From positions 1 through 62,098 of the forward strand of contig SVCK01000152.1 of assembly GCA_015058375.1 (NCBI GenBank): a stretch of DNA of 62,098 bases, read 5' to 3'. Below are positions 1 to 10,593 of the stretch, one piece after another. The notes below the pieces were generated by a model. That model was not told where the DNA came from. It searched no databases and worked only from the letters and a program-made list of their open reading frames with translations. How positions within the stretch are numbered: the first letter of the stretch is position 1; the number at the start of each line of letters is the position of its first letter. The stretch comes from Clostridium sp. Lineage in GTDB: Bacteria; Bacillota; Clostridia; Clostridiales; Clostridiaceae. Made by a program: the position numbers and the translations under genes.

Positions 1-60
1 AAAATAAACGTATTTTAGCATACAAGGCTATGCTATTAGAAAAAAGAGAAAAATCGAATA

Positions 61-93
61 GAAAATGCGACCCTAATTAAGATCGCATTTTCT
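61..93. terminator. Rho-independent terminator-like hairpin
   Basis: gaaaatgcga...tcgcattttc inverted repeat flanked by A/T tracts. Confidence 0.6.
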
Positions 94-174
94 CAAAAAT
101 TTTATTTATTTTGCCTGTCTACTTGACAGGGGTCTGTTCATTATTTTGATACAGCCCCTTTTTATTATCTGTAA

Positions 175-360
175 TTAAAGAATTCCTTCACTCTTTAATA
201 TATTTTCTAATTTTTTTACTTTTTCATTTAAAGAAACAAACTTTTCTTTAATATCTTCCTTAGTGAAATTTCCGTTAGATGCAGCTTGTTCTAGATCTTC
301 TACTGCCTTTAATGCGTCATCGATATCTTGTTGAGCTATTTTTAAGTTATTGTTATTCAT
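175..360 (-). CDS. small coiled-coil-like hypothetical protein (61 aa)
   Basis: ORF with RBS (aaggagattacctt-ATG) on minus strand; acidic/lysine-rich heptad-like sequence. Confidence 0.6.
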   Translation of the reverse strand: MNNNNLKIAQQDIDDALKAVEDLEQAASNGNFTKEDIKEKFVSLNEKVKKLENILKSEGIL

Positions 361-470
361 AAGGTAATCTCCTTTAGTAAAAAATAATTATATATTAATG
401 GTAACACTACTAAAAACCAAGTGCAAGGCATATATTTAATGGAATAATAATAATGATGTTGGAGGAAAAA

Positions 471-1046
471 ATGATTAATTATATTTGGTTTGCACTTATA
501 TCTTTAGGATTATTAGTATCGTTAGTGACAGGCAATGGAGACTCAGTTTCTACTACTATAGTTAACTCAACAGAAAGTACTGTAAAGTTAATTATAAATC
601 TTGTGGGGATAATGTGCTTTTGGTGTGGAGTTATGAAGGTGGCAGAGAAATCAGGATTAACAGAAAAAATAGCAAAGGTTATGAGACCAATTTTAAAACT
701 CCTATTTAAAGATGCGGCTAAAGATGAAAAAGCATTAGGTGCAATAGTTATGAACCTTACAGCTAATATGATGGGGTTATCAAATGCTGCAACACCTTTT
801 GGAATAAAGGCTATGGAAGAGATGGATAGATTAAATGAGAAAAAAGGTACAGCAAGTAATGATATGGCTTTGTTTCTGGTTATGAATGCAGCTTGTATTC
901 AGCTTGTACCATCAACAATTTTATCTATAAGATCAGCTTGTAATTCACAGAATCCAGGAATAATTATAGTACCAGCTATTCTTTCAACTTTAGGAGCATC
1001 TATAGTTGGAATTATCTGTTGCAAAATATTACAAAGATACTTTTAG
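471..1046 (+). CDS. spmA: spore maturation protein A
   Basis: nucleoside-recognition/gate domain-like membrane protein (NLTANMMGLSNAATPFGIKAM); adjacent to spmB; RBS ggagg precedes ATG at 471. Confidence 0.85.
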   Translation: MINYIWFALISLGLLVSLVTGNGDSVSTTIVNSTESTVKLIINLVGIMCFWCGVMKVAEKSGLTEKIAKVMRPILKLLFKDAAKDEKALGAIVMNLTANMMGLSNAATPFGIKAMEEMDRLNEKKGTASNDMALFLVMNAACIQLVPSTILSIRSACNSQNPGIIIVPAILSTLGASIVGIICCKILQRYF

Positions 1047-1057
1047 GAGGTGTTCTT

Positions 1058-1585
1058 ATGAATGGATATATAACTAAAAGCATTATTGGAATAATTGTTA
1101 TTGTAATAGTTAGTTATGGAATGATAAAGGGCGGAAAAGTTTATGAATGGTTTATAGAAGGGGCTAAAGATGGACTTAAAGTATGTATGAACATATTTCC
1201 TTATCTTTTAGCTATGATAGTGGCAGTAGAAATATTTAAGAATGCTAATCTTCTTGATATTATTAATAATTTTATAGCTCCCTTTACAAATGCAATTGGT
1301 CTTCCAAAAGAAATTCTTCCTTTAGTTCTTATAAAACCTTTGTCTGGCAGTGGAGCTGTAGCTATTTTCACTGATATAGTCAAAACTTATGGACCAGATA
1401 CTTTGATTGGACTTATTGCTTCTGTAATTATGGGAACAACTGAAACTATTTTTTATACTGTTACAGTTTACTTTGGAGCTGTAAAAGTAAAGAAAGTACG
1501 ACATACAGTATGGGCAGCTATAATGGCAGATATGACAGCAATTATTTTGGCAATTTTTATTGTGAGAAAAATGTTTTGTTGTTAA
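1058..1585 (+). CDS. spmB: spore maturation protein B
   Basis: SpmB-like sequence (PLVLIKPLSGSGAVAIFTDIV...TTETIFYT), RBS aggaggtg before ATG at 1058. Confidence 0.85.
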   Translation: MNGYITKSIIGIIVIVIVSYGMIKGGKVYEWFIEGAKDGLKVCMNIFPYLLAMIVAVEIFKNANLLDIINNFIAPFTNAIGLPKEILPLVLIKPLSGSGAVAIFTDIVKTYGPDTLIGLIASVIMGTTETIFYTVTVYFGAVKVKKVRHTVWAAIMADMTAIILAIFIVRKMFCC

Positions 1586-1641
1586 TTATTCAAATCAATA
1601 AAAAAATATGGTATTATATAAGAAAAAATATTTGGTAATAT

Positions 1642-2385
1642 ATGGAGAAGGTGATGCACTTGGTAAATATTTTAAATGTAACAAAAAGCTATAATGGTAA
1701 AGTTAATGCAGTAAATAAACTTAATCTAAATATTGAAGATGGAAAGATTTTAGGACTTCTTGGACCAAACGGTGCAGGAAAAACTACAACTATAAAAATG
1801 ATAACAGGTATAATACAACCTACAATGGGGGATATTGAAATTAATGGGACAAGCATTACAAAAGAACCTGTTAAAGCTAAAGAGCAGTTTGGATATGTAC
1901 CAGATAGTCCTGATATGTTTTTAAGATTTACAGGAATTGAATATTTGAATTTTATGGCTGATGTTTATAATGTTGATAGCAGTATAAGAAAGAGCAAGAT
2001 TGAAGAACTAGCTAAAAGATTTGAAATGACTACTGCTCTAGCAGATAAGATTCAAAGTTATTCTCATGGGATGAGGCAAAAGATAGTTGTTATGGGGGTT
2101 ATTCTTCATAATCCTAAGGTATGGATATTAGATGAACCATTAACAGGTTTAGATCCAAAGTCAGCTTTTACTTTAAAGGAAATGATGAGAGAACATGCTG
2201 ATGCAGGAAATACAGTTATTTTTTCAACTCATGTACTTGAAGTTGCAGAAAAAGTATGTGATGAAGTTGCGATTATTAACAAAGGGCAGTTAATATTTAA
2301 TGGAACTTTAGAAGATATGAGAAAAGAATTTAAGTCTAATGAATCTTTAGAAGAAATGTTCTTGGAGATGACTGAAAATGTCTAG
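1642..2385 (+). CDS. ABC transporter ATP-binding protein
   Basis: Walker A GPNGAGKTT, signature YSHGMRQK, Walker B VWILDEP. Confidence 0.9.
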   Translation: MEKVMHLVNILNVTKSYNGKVNAVNKLNLNIEDGKILGLLGPNGAGKTTTIKMITGIIQPTMGDIEINGTSITKEPVKAKEQFGYVPDSPDMFLRFTGIEYLNFMADVYNVDSSIRKSKIEELAKRFEMTTALADKIQSYSHGMRQKIVVMGVILHNPKVWILDEPLTGLDPKSAFTLKEMMREHADAGNTVIFSTHVLEVAEKVCDEVAIINKGQLIFNGTLEDMRKEFKSNESLEEMFLEMTENV

Positions 2386-4015
2386 ATTAAGTATTATAAC
2401 AAAATATTTTGTTAAAAATGCCCTTGAACAAGGTTTAGGTGGTAAGAAAAAGATGTCATGGATTATAATGCTTTTGCTAATTATGTTAGTTATGGTATGT
2501 TTTTCGACACCAGTTATTGCAATTGTTTTGTCTTCTTATGATTTTTTTAGCAGTATAAGTCAAGAAGGATATCTTTTGAGTTTCATACTATTCGTAGGAA
2601 CAATAGTTATTTTATTTTTTGGTGTATTTAATATATTGAACACGTTTTATTTTGCAAATGATATAGAACAGATATTACCATTACCTTTTAAAAGTTCTGA
2701 AGTTATATTTGGGAAATTTACAACTGTTTTATTAGAGATGTATATGTATGAATTGATGGTTTTATTTCCTATGATTGCTTATGGAATTGTAAGTAAGTCT
2801 GGAATAATGTTTTATATATTTTTAATATTAGTTCTTATTTCAATGCCAATAGTACCAATGACTATTGGGGTGATATTAAGCATGGTTCTTATGAGATTTT
2901 CAAATTTATCTAAGCATAAAGATGCTTTTTCAATTGTAAGTGGAGTTTTTTTACTTGTTTCTATCATAGCTTTAAATGTTTATGCTCAAAATTCAAATGG
3001 TGGTATAGATAGTGCGGAAGCTATTCAAAGTTTAATGCAAGAAGGAAATAATAGTCTTATGAGTGTAATTGGAAATTTGTTTTTTACAGTTACATTTTCC
3101 GCAAAGGCATTGTTGTATAGTTCTGAAATTAATGGATTACAATATATGGCTATAACTTTAGTAATTAGTGCATGTTTATTTGCACTTTTATATATAATAG
3201 GTGGAAGTATTTATTATAAGAGTGTTAGAGGACTTTCAGAAAATTGTGGAAAAAGAGAAAATGTATTTCAAAGTGATAAGATTAATAAAAAATTTAAAAG
3301 GAATTCAGTAATCAAAACACTTATTATAAAAGATATAAAAATAATGTTTAGAGTACCACAGTTTTTCATAAATTGTATAGCAATGTTGATTTACATGCCT
3401 GCTATTTTTTGTGTTGTACTTTTCTCGGGAAATAAAATAGATAGTATTTCAAAAATTATAATGAATACTTCTTATTATGGATATGTAATTGCAGCTGTTT
3501 TTACATTTTCTATATTTTTTGTATCTGGAGGAGGTGCTGCACTGACAGCTATTTCAAGAGAAGGTAAGGATTTTAGTGTTTCTAAATATATACCCGTGCC
3601 TATAAAACAGCAAATTAAGGCAAAAGTAATAGTTTCTGTAGCAGTTAATGAATTTGAAGCTTTAGTTATTATAACATGTTTAGCTATTTTACATTCATCA
3701 TTATCTTTGATAATAATGTGTGGTATTATTTCAATCCTAACTGTAGGGATGACATCAATAGTAGAATTATTTTTAGATTATAGATCACCTAAACTAGAAT
3801 GGGATACAGAAAAGGATATATTTAAAAAGAATTTTTTACCATTTGTTTTTATGATTGTAGCTTTTGTTTTGGGAGCACTTTTAGCATTTTTAAGTTTCTT
3901 ATTAAACAACTATATAATAGTTTTTCTTATTGCTAGTATATTTCTTGTTACGATTATTTCTGTATTTTATATAAAAATTAATAAAATAGCTTGTGGATTA
4001 TACGAAGCAGATTAA
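2378..4015 (+). CDS. ABC transporter permease (about 545 aa, multi-TM)
   Basis: overlaps upstream ATPase gene; many hydrophobic segments. Confidence 0.8.
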   Translation: MSRLSIITKYFVKNALEQGLGGKKKMSWIIMLLLIMLVMVCFSTPVIAIVLSSYDFFSSISQEGYLLSFILFVGTIVILFFGVFNILNTFYFANDIEQILPLPFKSSEVIFGKFTTVLLEMYMYELMVLFPMIAYGIVSKSGIMFYIFLILVLISMPIVPMTIGVILSMVLMRFSNLSKHKDAFSIVSGVFLLVSIIALNVYAQNSNGGIDSAEAIQSLMQEGNNSLMSVIGNLFFTVTFSAKALLYSSEINGLQYMAITLVISACLFALLYIIGGSIYYKSVRGLSENCGKRENVFQSDKINKKFKRNSVIKTLIIKDIKIMFRVPQFFINCIAMLIYMPAIFCVVLFSGNKIDSISKIIMNTSYYGYVIAAVFTFSIFFVSGGGAALTAISREGKDFSVSKYIPVPIKQQIKAKVIVSVAVNEFEALVIITCLAILHSSLSLIIMCGIISILTVGMTSIVELFLDYRSPKLEWDTEKDIFKKNFLPFVFMIVAFVLGALLAFLSFLLNNYIIVFLIASIFLVTIISVFYIKINKIACGLYEAD

Positions 4016-4024
4016 TTATAAAAT

Positions 4025-4558
4025 TTGTTTGAGTTTGATTTTTTGAATTTTGATGCAAATATTACTTTGCTTTCCAAAAAGTATATATTAATGTATTATT
4101 ATACTGAATTGAAAGAAGGAATGTTTGTGTATGCAGATCAAAGTAGTTTATCAAATTTAGAAATGGTAATTTCGTTAATAACTTTAAGCATTCTGCTTAC
4201 TATAAGTGGAATAACATTATCACGTGTTGCTAAGGCACAGAATAATTCACGTACATGGTGGGGATGGGTTCCTATATTAAAGGAGTCATTATTATTTGAA
4301 TTAGGTGGAGGAAATCCTAGATGGATGATAGTTTTTTGCATTTTTGGGGTTATTCCTATACTTAATGTAGCATCAGTTATAGGTTTTTTAATTTATAGGG
4401 GCTATATTATTGGTAGATTATGCCGAAAATATAAAATATGTAATGCTTGGGCATTTTTTTCAGTGATTTTTCCACTTTTATATTATTTATGGTTGATAGT
4501 TTTGAATTTTAAAATTAAGAAAAATGAATTTGACATTTATGAAGACAACATTTTATAA
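4025..4558 (+). CDS. membrane protein (DUF5684-like), internal starts possible
   Basis: hydrophobic ORF with RTWWGWVPI / GNPRWMIVFCIFGVIPILN pattern. Confidence 0.5.
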   Translation: MFEFDFLNFDANITLLSKKYILMYYYTELKEGMFVYADQSSLSNLEMVISLITLSILLTISGITLSRVAKAQNNSRTWWGWVPILKESLLFELGGGNPRWMIVFCIFGVIPILNVASVIGFLIYRGYIIGRLCRKYKICNAWAFFSVIFPLLYYLWLIVLNFKIKKNEFDIYEDNIL

Positions 4559-4560
4559 AA

Positions 4561-4598
4561 CAAAAACTTCACTTAGTTTATTAAGTGAGGTTTTTGTT
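4561..4598 (+). terminator. Rho-independent terminator
   Basis: aaaaacttcactta...taagtgaggtttttgtt hairpin. Confidence 0.8.
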
Positions 4599-4728
4599 TG
4601 TTAGAATTAAATATTTTCAATAATAGAGCAAGTACCTTTTAATAGGTGGCTATGACTTTATATTTTCTTCCTTCATGTTTAGGAAAGTAGTATAATGTTA
4701 TAAAAAGTAGAAAAAGGATGGTGGAAGA

Positions 4729-5979
4729 ATGGATAAAAAAGTATTTGAGATCAATAGAAAGAAATTAATGAAAACTATAGAAGATAATTCAATAGTAATA
4801 TTATTTGCTGGAAATGCACCAAAGAAAAGTGCAGATGAATTATATCCTTTTACTCCTAATAGAAACTTTTATTATTTTACAGGTATAGAAGAAGAAGAAC
4901 ATATAGCTGTATTTACAAAGATAAATGGGGAAGTAAAAGAATATGTTTATTTAAAAACAATAGATGAAGAAATGGAAAGATGGATAGGAAAAAGTTTAAG
5001 GGCTAATGAAGCTAAAGAAATTTCAGGAATAGAAAATGCATTGTATAAAGATTCTTTTGAAGGATTTTTAAATAAGTTATTTAGTGGAATGACTGAAATA
5101 AATGTTTACTTGGATATGGAAAGAGATAGTTTTAATAGTTTAAATAATATAGCAGGAACTTTTGCAAAATCTCTTGTGGAAAAGTATCCATTTGTTACAA
5201 TTAAGAATGTGTTTCCAAAGGTAGTTCCTCTAAGACAAATTAAGTCTAAGGAAGAAATTGCAGAAATGCAAAAGGCTATAGATATAACTATTGAAGGTGT
5301 AAATACTTTAATGAAAAATGCTAAGGCTGGTATGAAAGAATATGAATTAGAATCTTATTTTGATTTTGTATGTAAGAAAAATGGAGCTAAAGATCTTGCA
5401 TTTAAAACTATAGCTGCTGCTGGTAAAAATGCAACAACATTACATTATGTAGATAATAATTGTGAAATGAAGGATGGAGATTTAATTCTTTTTGACTTAG
5501 GTGCTCAATGGAATTATTATAATGCAGATATATCAAGAACTTTCCCTGTAAATGGTAAATTTACTGAAAGACAAAAGGAAGTTTATGAAGCTGTTTTAAG
5601 AGTTAATGAAGAATGTATAAAATTAATTAAACCAGGAGTTAAGTTCTTGGAATGGAATAAGCAAGCTAAAGATATGATTGCTAAGGAGTGTATAAAGCTT
5701 GGTCTTATAGATAAAGAAGAGGATGTAACTAAATATTATTGGCATAGTGTAGGTCATGGTTTAGGAGCAGATACACATGACATAGATAAGCCTAATAGAG
5801 ATACTGTATTTGAAGAAGGTATGGTATGGACAGTTGAACCAGGTATTTACATAGCTGAAGAATCAATTGGTATTAGAATTGAAGATGATGTATTAGTTAC
5901 TAAGGATGGAGCCGATGTTTTAACTAAGAATATGATAAAATCAGTTGAAGATATTGAAAGATATATGTCAGAAAGATAA
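4729..5979 (+). CDS. Xaa-Pro aminopeptidase (AMP_N + M24)
   Basis: AMP_N-like N-terminus (FTPNRNFYYFTGIEE) and M24 metal ligands (DLGAQWNYYNADISRTFP, HSVGHGLGADTHD, EPGIYI). Confidence 0.9.
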   Translation: MDKKVFEINRKKLMKTIEDNSIVILFAGNAPKKSADELYPFTPNRNFYYFTGIEEEEHIAVFTKINGEVKEYVYLKTIDEEMERWIGKSLRANEAKEISGIENALYKDSFEGFLNKLFSGMTEINVYLDMERDSFNSLNNIAGTFAKSLVEKYPFVTIKNVFPKVVPLRQIKSKEEIAEMQKAIDITIEGVNTLMKNAKAGMKEYELESYFDFVCKKNGAKDLAFKTIAAAGKNATTLHYVDNNCEMKDGDLILFDLGAQWNYYNADISRTFPVNGKFTERQKEVYEAVLRVNEECIKLIKPGVKFLEWNKQAKDMIAKECIKLGLIDKEEDVTKYYWHSVGHGLGADTHDIDKPNRDTVFEEGMVWTVEPGIYIAEESIGIRIEDDVLVTKDGADVLTKNMIKSVEDIERYMSER

Positions 5980-6033
5980 AAAATTAACTTGAAAAATTAA
6001 AAACGAACATCTATAATTAGGTTAAATGAATAA

Positions 6034-6212
6034 GAAAGAGGTAGAGGCGCGGTATTTATTAGTACTATTGTCGACGTAAGCAGAATGAAGCAATAGAAAA
6101 GGAATTATCGCCGAAGCTTAGGAATAACGCTTTAATGTCCTAAGGCTGGGATTATGCAAAATATGTATAATACTGTCACAAGTAATTTGTGTTGAGCTAT
6201 CATTCGGGAAAT
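6034..6212 (+). ncRNA. lysine riboswitch (L-box)
   Basis: gaggtagaggcgcgg, tcgccgaagctta, ctggga, actgtcac, gttgagctatcatt all match the L-box consensus in order. Confidence 0.9.
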
Positions 6213-6228
6213 TTTAATTTATGTATTA

Positions 6229-6260
6229 TAAGCCTTGAGTGTTACTCAAGGCTTTTTTTA
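6229..6260 (+). terminator. riboswitch-associated terminator
   Basis: aagccttgagtgttactcaaggcttttttt. Confidence 0.9.
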
Positions 6261-6308
6261 ATGATAGGTATCTCACTCTTATGAAAAATATTTGTAAAGG
6301 GGAGTTCT

Positions 6309-8027
6309 ATGATGAACAGAAAAAGAAATTTAGTATTTTTATTTACTTTTGTGATGTTTATGATGTCATCAACTTTAGTATTTGCAGCAGATGCAGAAAC
6401 AGTTGCAAAAAATGCAAATAATTTTGGGATTTTTACTATTATACCACCGCTTGTAGCAATAATTTTAGCATTTATAACTAAGAATGTTGTTATATCATTG
6501 TTTTTAGGTGGACTTGCAGGATGTTTTATGCTTCAATTAAATGATTATAATATATTTGGAGCTTTGATACATTCGTTTTTAGATTTTGTTCAAAGATCTT
6601 TGAATTCTTTAGCAGATCCGTGGAATGCAGGGATAGTCCTTCAGGTATTGATAATTGGAGGAATTATAAATCTTGTTTCTAAAATGGGAGGAGCAAAGGC
6701 AGTAGCAGAAGCTTTAGCTAAAAAAGCCAAAACTCCAAGAAGTGCACAAATAGTAACATGGTTTTTAGGAATAGTAGTATTTTTTGATGATTATGCTAAT
6801 TCGCTTATTGTAGGTCCTATAATGAAACCAGTAGCAGATAAAATGAGAGTTTCAAGAGAAAGACTAGCATTTATAATTGATGCAACAGCAGCTCCTATTG
6901 CAGGGATAGCAATAGTTTCTACATGGGTAGGACTTGAAGTTGGATTAATAAATGATGCTTTTGATGGAATTGGTGTAAGTGTAGATGCGTTTGGTGTGTT
7001 CTGTCAAACAATACCTTATAGATTTTATAATATATTGATTCTTGCTTTTGTAGTAATAACTTCACTTATGCTTAGAGACTTTGGACCTATGAGAAAGGCG
7101 GAAATTAGAGCAAGACAAGGTCATAAAGTGATTGAAAACATTGAGTTGAGTAAAGAAATGAAGGAAGATATGGAAGTTAAAGAAGGAGTAAAATTAAGTG
7201 TTTGGAATGCAATAATTCCAATAGGAACATTAATTATTTCAGCTTTAGCAAGTTTTTATTATAGTGGTTATTCAACAATTATGTCAGGTGAAGATGCAGC
7301 TGTTCAAGCTATCTTTGATAATTCATTAATTTCATTTGATGCAATTCAACAAGCATTTAGTAATGCAGATGCTTCAGTAGCGTTATTCCAGTCGGCTTTA
7401 TTTACGAGTATAGTTACTATTGTAATTGCAGTATGCAAAAAGATATTTACTATATCAGAGGCCATAGATGTGTGGGTTGATGGGATGAAAGGACTTGTTA
7501 TAACTGGAGTTATATTAATACTTGCATGGTCATTAAGTTCAGTAATAAAAGAACTTGGAACAGCATCTTATTTGACTAGTTTATTATCAAATTCAGTACC
7601 TAGATTTTTATTGCCAAGTGTTATATTCATATTTGGTTCAGTGATTTCTTTTGCAACAGGAACAGCTTATGGAACAATGGGAATTTTAATGCCTCTTGCT
7701 ATTCCTTTAGCTTATGCTATAAATCCTGATATGAGTTATGTTGTTATGAGTACAAGTGCAGTATTAACAGGAGCAATTTTTGGAGATCATTGTTCTCCAA
7801 TTTCTGATACAACAATACTTTCATCAATGGGAGCTGGATGCAATCATATAGAACATGTTAAAACGCAAATATGGTATGCATTGTTTATTGCAGTATTTAC
7901 TATATTATTTGGATATATTCCAGTAGGGCTTGGATTACCAGTATATATAGTATTACCAATGGCAATTGTAGTCTTAGCAATAGCAGTATATTTCTTGGGA
8001 AAACCTGTAGATGAAGTAGAAGAATAA
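6309..8027 (+). CDS. NhaC-family Na+/H+ antiporter-like transporter; probable lysine transporter
   Basis: NhaC-type sequence (FFDDYANSLIVGP, FGDHCSPISDTTILSS); preceded by lysine riboswitch. Confidence 0.8.
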   Translation: MMNRKRNLVFLFTFVMFMMSSTLVFAADAETVAKNANNFGIFTIIPPLVAIILAFITKNVVISLFLGGLAGCFMLQLNDYNIFGALIHSFLDFVQRSLNSLADPWNAGIVLQVLIIGGIINLVSKMGGAKAVAEALAKKAKTPRSAQIVTWFLGIVVFFDDYANSLIVGPIMKPVADKMRVSRERLAFIIDATAAPIAGIAIVSTWVGLEVGLINDAFDGIGVSVDAFGVFCQTIPYRFYNILILAFVVITSLMLRDFGPMRKAEIRARQGHKVIENIELSKEMKEDMEVKEGVKLSVWNAIIPIGTLIISALASFYYSGYSTIMSGEDAAVQAIFDNSLISFDAIQQAFSNADASVALFQSALFTSIVTIVIAVCKKIFTISEAIDVWVDGMKGLVITGVILILAWSLSSVIKELGTASYLTSLLSNSVPRFLLPSVIFIFGSVISFATGTAYGTMGILMPLAIPLAYAINPDMSYVVMSTSAVLTGAIFGDHCSPISDTTILSSMGAGCNHIEHVKTQIWYALFIAVFTILFGYIPVGLGLPVYIVLPMAIVVLAIAVYFLGKPVDEVEE

Positions 8028-8094
8028 TTGGGTAATTATTGCGATAGTAAAAATAATTGACACAGGTATTTTTTTGATTTATGATTATATTGAA

Positions 8095-8373
8095 AATGCG
8101 AAGAAGAGAAGAGTAATAAAGAAGAATGTTTAAAGAGAGTTGATATTTTGGTGAAAGTCAATAACAGGGAACTTTATGAAGATGGTCTTGGAGCAGAATT
8201 GCTGAGTTAAAGTTTAATTAGGCAGTTACGGGAGCAACCGTTATATTGTAAAGTGATGGTAGTCACTTAATGAGTTCTTTATTGCGAAGTAAAGAAGAAA
8301 TAGAGTGGTAACGCGTTTATATGATTAATACGTCTCTATGTAGGTAAGATACCTATATAGAGGCTTTTTTATT
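8095..8373 (+). ncRNA. T-box leader (Met)
   Basis: agagtggtaacgcg T-box motif, competing terminator gcctctatatagg.../...tagaggctttttt, putative ATG specifier at 8182-8184. Confidence 0.9.
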
Positions 8374-8396
8374 TATAATTTTAGGAGGATTAAGAA

Positions 8397-10334
8397 ATGT
8401 GTAATGAATGTAAAAAGCCATATTATATAACAACACCAATTTATTATCCATCAACAAATCTACATATAGGTAATACTTATACAACTGTTGCGGCAGATGC
8501 AGTTGCTAGATTTAAAAGATTATCAGGATTTGATGTAATGTTCTTAACAGGAACAGATGAACATGGTCAAAAAATTCAAAGAATAGCTGAAGAAAAAGGA
8601 ATTACTCCAAAAGAACATGTAGATGAAGTAGTAGCAGGAATCAAGGATTTATGGAAAATGATGAATATAAGTTATGATAAATTCATTAGAACTACTGATG
8701 ATTATCATGTAAAAGCTGTTCAAGACATAGTTAAAAAGCTTTATGATAAAGGTGATATTTATAAGGGAGCATATGAAGGATGGTATTGTACTCCTTGTGA
8801 ATCTTTCTGGACTGATACTCAAGCAGTAGACGGAAAGTGTCCTGATTGTGGAAGACCAGTTGAAAAGTCAAAAGAAGAAGCTTATTTCTTTAAGATGAAC
8901 AAATATGCAGATAAGTTAATTGAATATATAGAATCACATCCAGGTTTCATAGAACCAGAATCAAGAAAGAATGAAATGATTAATAATTTCTTAAAGCCAG
9001 GACTACAAGATTTATGTATTTCAAGAACAAGTTTTGACTGGGGTATTCCAGTAACATTTGATCCAGGGCATGTTGTTTATGTTTGGATAGATGCTTTATC
9101 AAACTATATAACTGCTTTAGGATATGGAAGTGAAAATACAGCTAACTTCAAGAAATACTGGCCAGCAGATGTACATTTAATAGGTAAAGATATTTTAAGA
9201 TTCCATACAATTTATTGGCCAATTATGTTAATGGCTTTAGATTTACCATTACCTAAGAAAGTATTTGGGCATGGATGGTTACTAGTTGACGGTGGAAAAA
9301 TGTCAAAATCAAAAGGTAATGTTGTAGATCCAGTAACATTAGTAAATGAATTTGGAGCAGATGCTGTTAGATATTATTTATTAAGAGAAATTCCATTTGG
9401 GTCAGATGGATCATATAATAGTGAAGTATTTATAAAGAAAATAAATTCAGACTTATGTAATGATTTAGGTAATCTTTTATCTAGAACTGTTGCAATGATT
9501 GAAAAGTATTTTGGTGGCGTTATTCCAGCATCAACAGTTAAGGAAGCTATTGATGATGAATTGATAAACCTTGCTTTAGAAACTCCTAAGAAGGTTGAAA
9601 AATCAATAGATGAATTACAAATACCAACAGCACTTGAATCTATATTTGATTTAGTTGGAAGAGCTAATAAGTATATAGATGAAACAACACCTTGGATACT
9701 TGCTAAGGATGAAGAAAAGAAAGAAAGATTAGGTACTGTATTATATAATCTTGCTGAATCTTTAAGATTTGCAACAGTATTACTTTCAGCATTCTTACCA
9801 GATACAGCTAAGAAGATGAATGAACAAATAGCAGCAGTTAACACTACATGGGAATCATTAAAGAGTTTTGATGGAACTGTAGTAGGAACTAAGGTTGTTA
9901 AAGGAGAAAACTTATTCCCAAGAATAGATGTAGATGCTAAACTTGAAGAATTAGCAAAAATTCAAGAAGCTAATAAACCAGCTAAGAGAGAAATAACTCC
10001 TATAAAAGAAGAAATTACTATAGATGATTTTGAAAAATTAGATTTAAGAGTTGTTAAAGTATTAGCTTGCGAACCAATTAAGGGAGCTAAGAAATTACTT
10101 AAATTAAAAGTAGATTTAGGAGGAGAAGAAAGACAGGTTGTATCTGGAGTTGCTAAATTCTATAAGCCAGAAGAATTAGTAGGAAAGAACGTTGTTCTTG
10201 TTGCTAACTTAAAACCTGTTAAATTAAGAGGAGAATTATCACAAGGTATGATACTTTGTGCAGCAACTGATGATGACAGTGTATTAAAAGCTGTTGATCC
10301 AGGTGATTTACCAACAGGAAGTATAGTAAGATAG
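8397..10334 (+). CDS. metG: methionyl-tRNA synthetase
   Basis: TPIYYPSTNLHIGN, KMSKSKGN motif, C-terminal tRNA-binding domain. Confidence 0.95.
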   Translation: MCNECKKPYYITTPIYYPSTNLHIGNTYTTVAADAVARFKRLSGFDVMFLTGTDEHGQKIQRIAEEKGITPKEHVDEVVAGIKDLWKMMNISYDKFIRTTDDYHVKAVQDIVKKLYDKGDIYKGAYEGWYCTPCESFWTDTQAVDGKCPDCGRPVEKSKEEAYFFKMNKYADKLIEYIESHPGFIEPESRKNEMINNFLKPGLQDLCISRTSFDWGIPVTFDPGHVVYVWIDALSNYITALGYGSENTANFKKYWPADVHLIGKDILRFHTIYWPIMLMALDLPLPKKVFGHGWLLVDGGKMSKSKGNVVDPVTLVNEFGADAVRYYLLREIPFGSDGSYNSEVFIKKINSDLCNDLGNLLSRTVAMIEKYFGGVIPASTVKEAIDDELINLALETPKKVEKSIDELQIPTALESIFDLVGRANKYIDETTPWILAKDEEKKERLGTVLYNLAESLRFATVLLSAFLPDTAKKMNEQIAAVNTTWESLKSFDGTVVGTKVVKGENLFPRIDVDAKLEELAKIQEANKPAKREITPIKEEITIDDFEKLDLRVVKVLACEPIKGAKKLLKLKVDLGGEERQVVSGVAKFYKPEELVGKNVVLVANLKPVKLRGELSQGMILCAATDDDSVLKAVDPGDLPTGSIVR

Positions 10335-10518
10335 TTAAACTGTTTTATAAAAAAAGAGAGTACCATCAATAGGGGGATGAGGTACTCTTAATAACTATTT
10401 AATTAAGTCTTAAATAGCTAAGGGGTAAATAATAATGCTTTAACTACTTTACATGTATTAATATAATACTTGATTATGACAATTGTGTGACAAAATATTA
10501 ATAACAAAAATTAGAAGA

Positions 10519-10549
10519 GAGGATGATTTTTATTAAGTCATCCTTTTTT
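10519..10549 (+). terminator. Rho-independent terminator
   Basis: gaggatgatttttattaagtcatccttttttg. Confidence 0.8.
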
Positions 10550-10593
10550 GATATAATAAAATTAATACATAGGTGATTGGAAGGGATATTTTT

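Noticed and set aside
6239-6421. 60-aa plus ORF overlapping the NhaC start
   Set aside because: Begins inside the riboswitch terminator and is out of frame with the supported transporter CDS.
9374-9844. 156-aa minus ORF inside metG
   Set aside because: Fully antisense to a strongly conserved CDS, no RBS or domain; codon-bias artefact.
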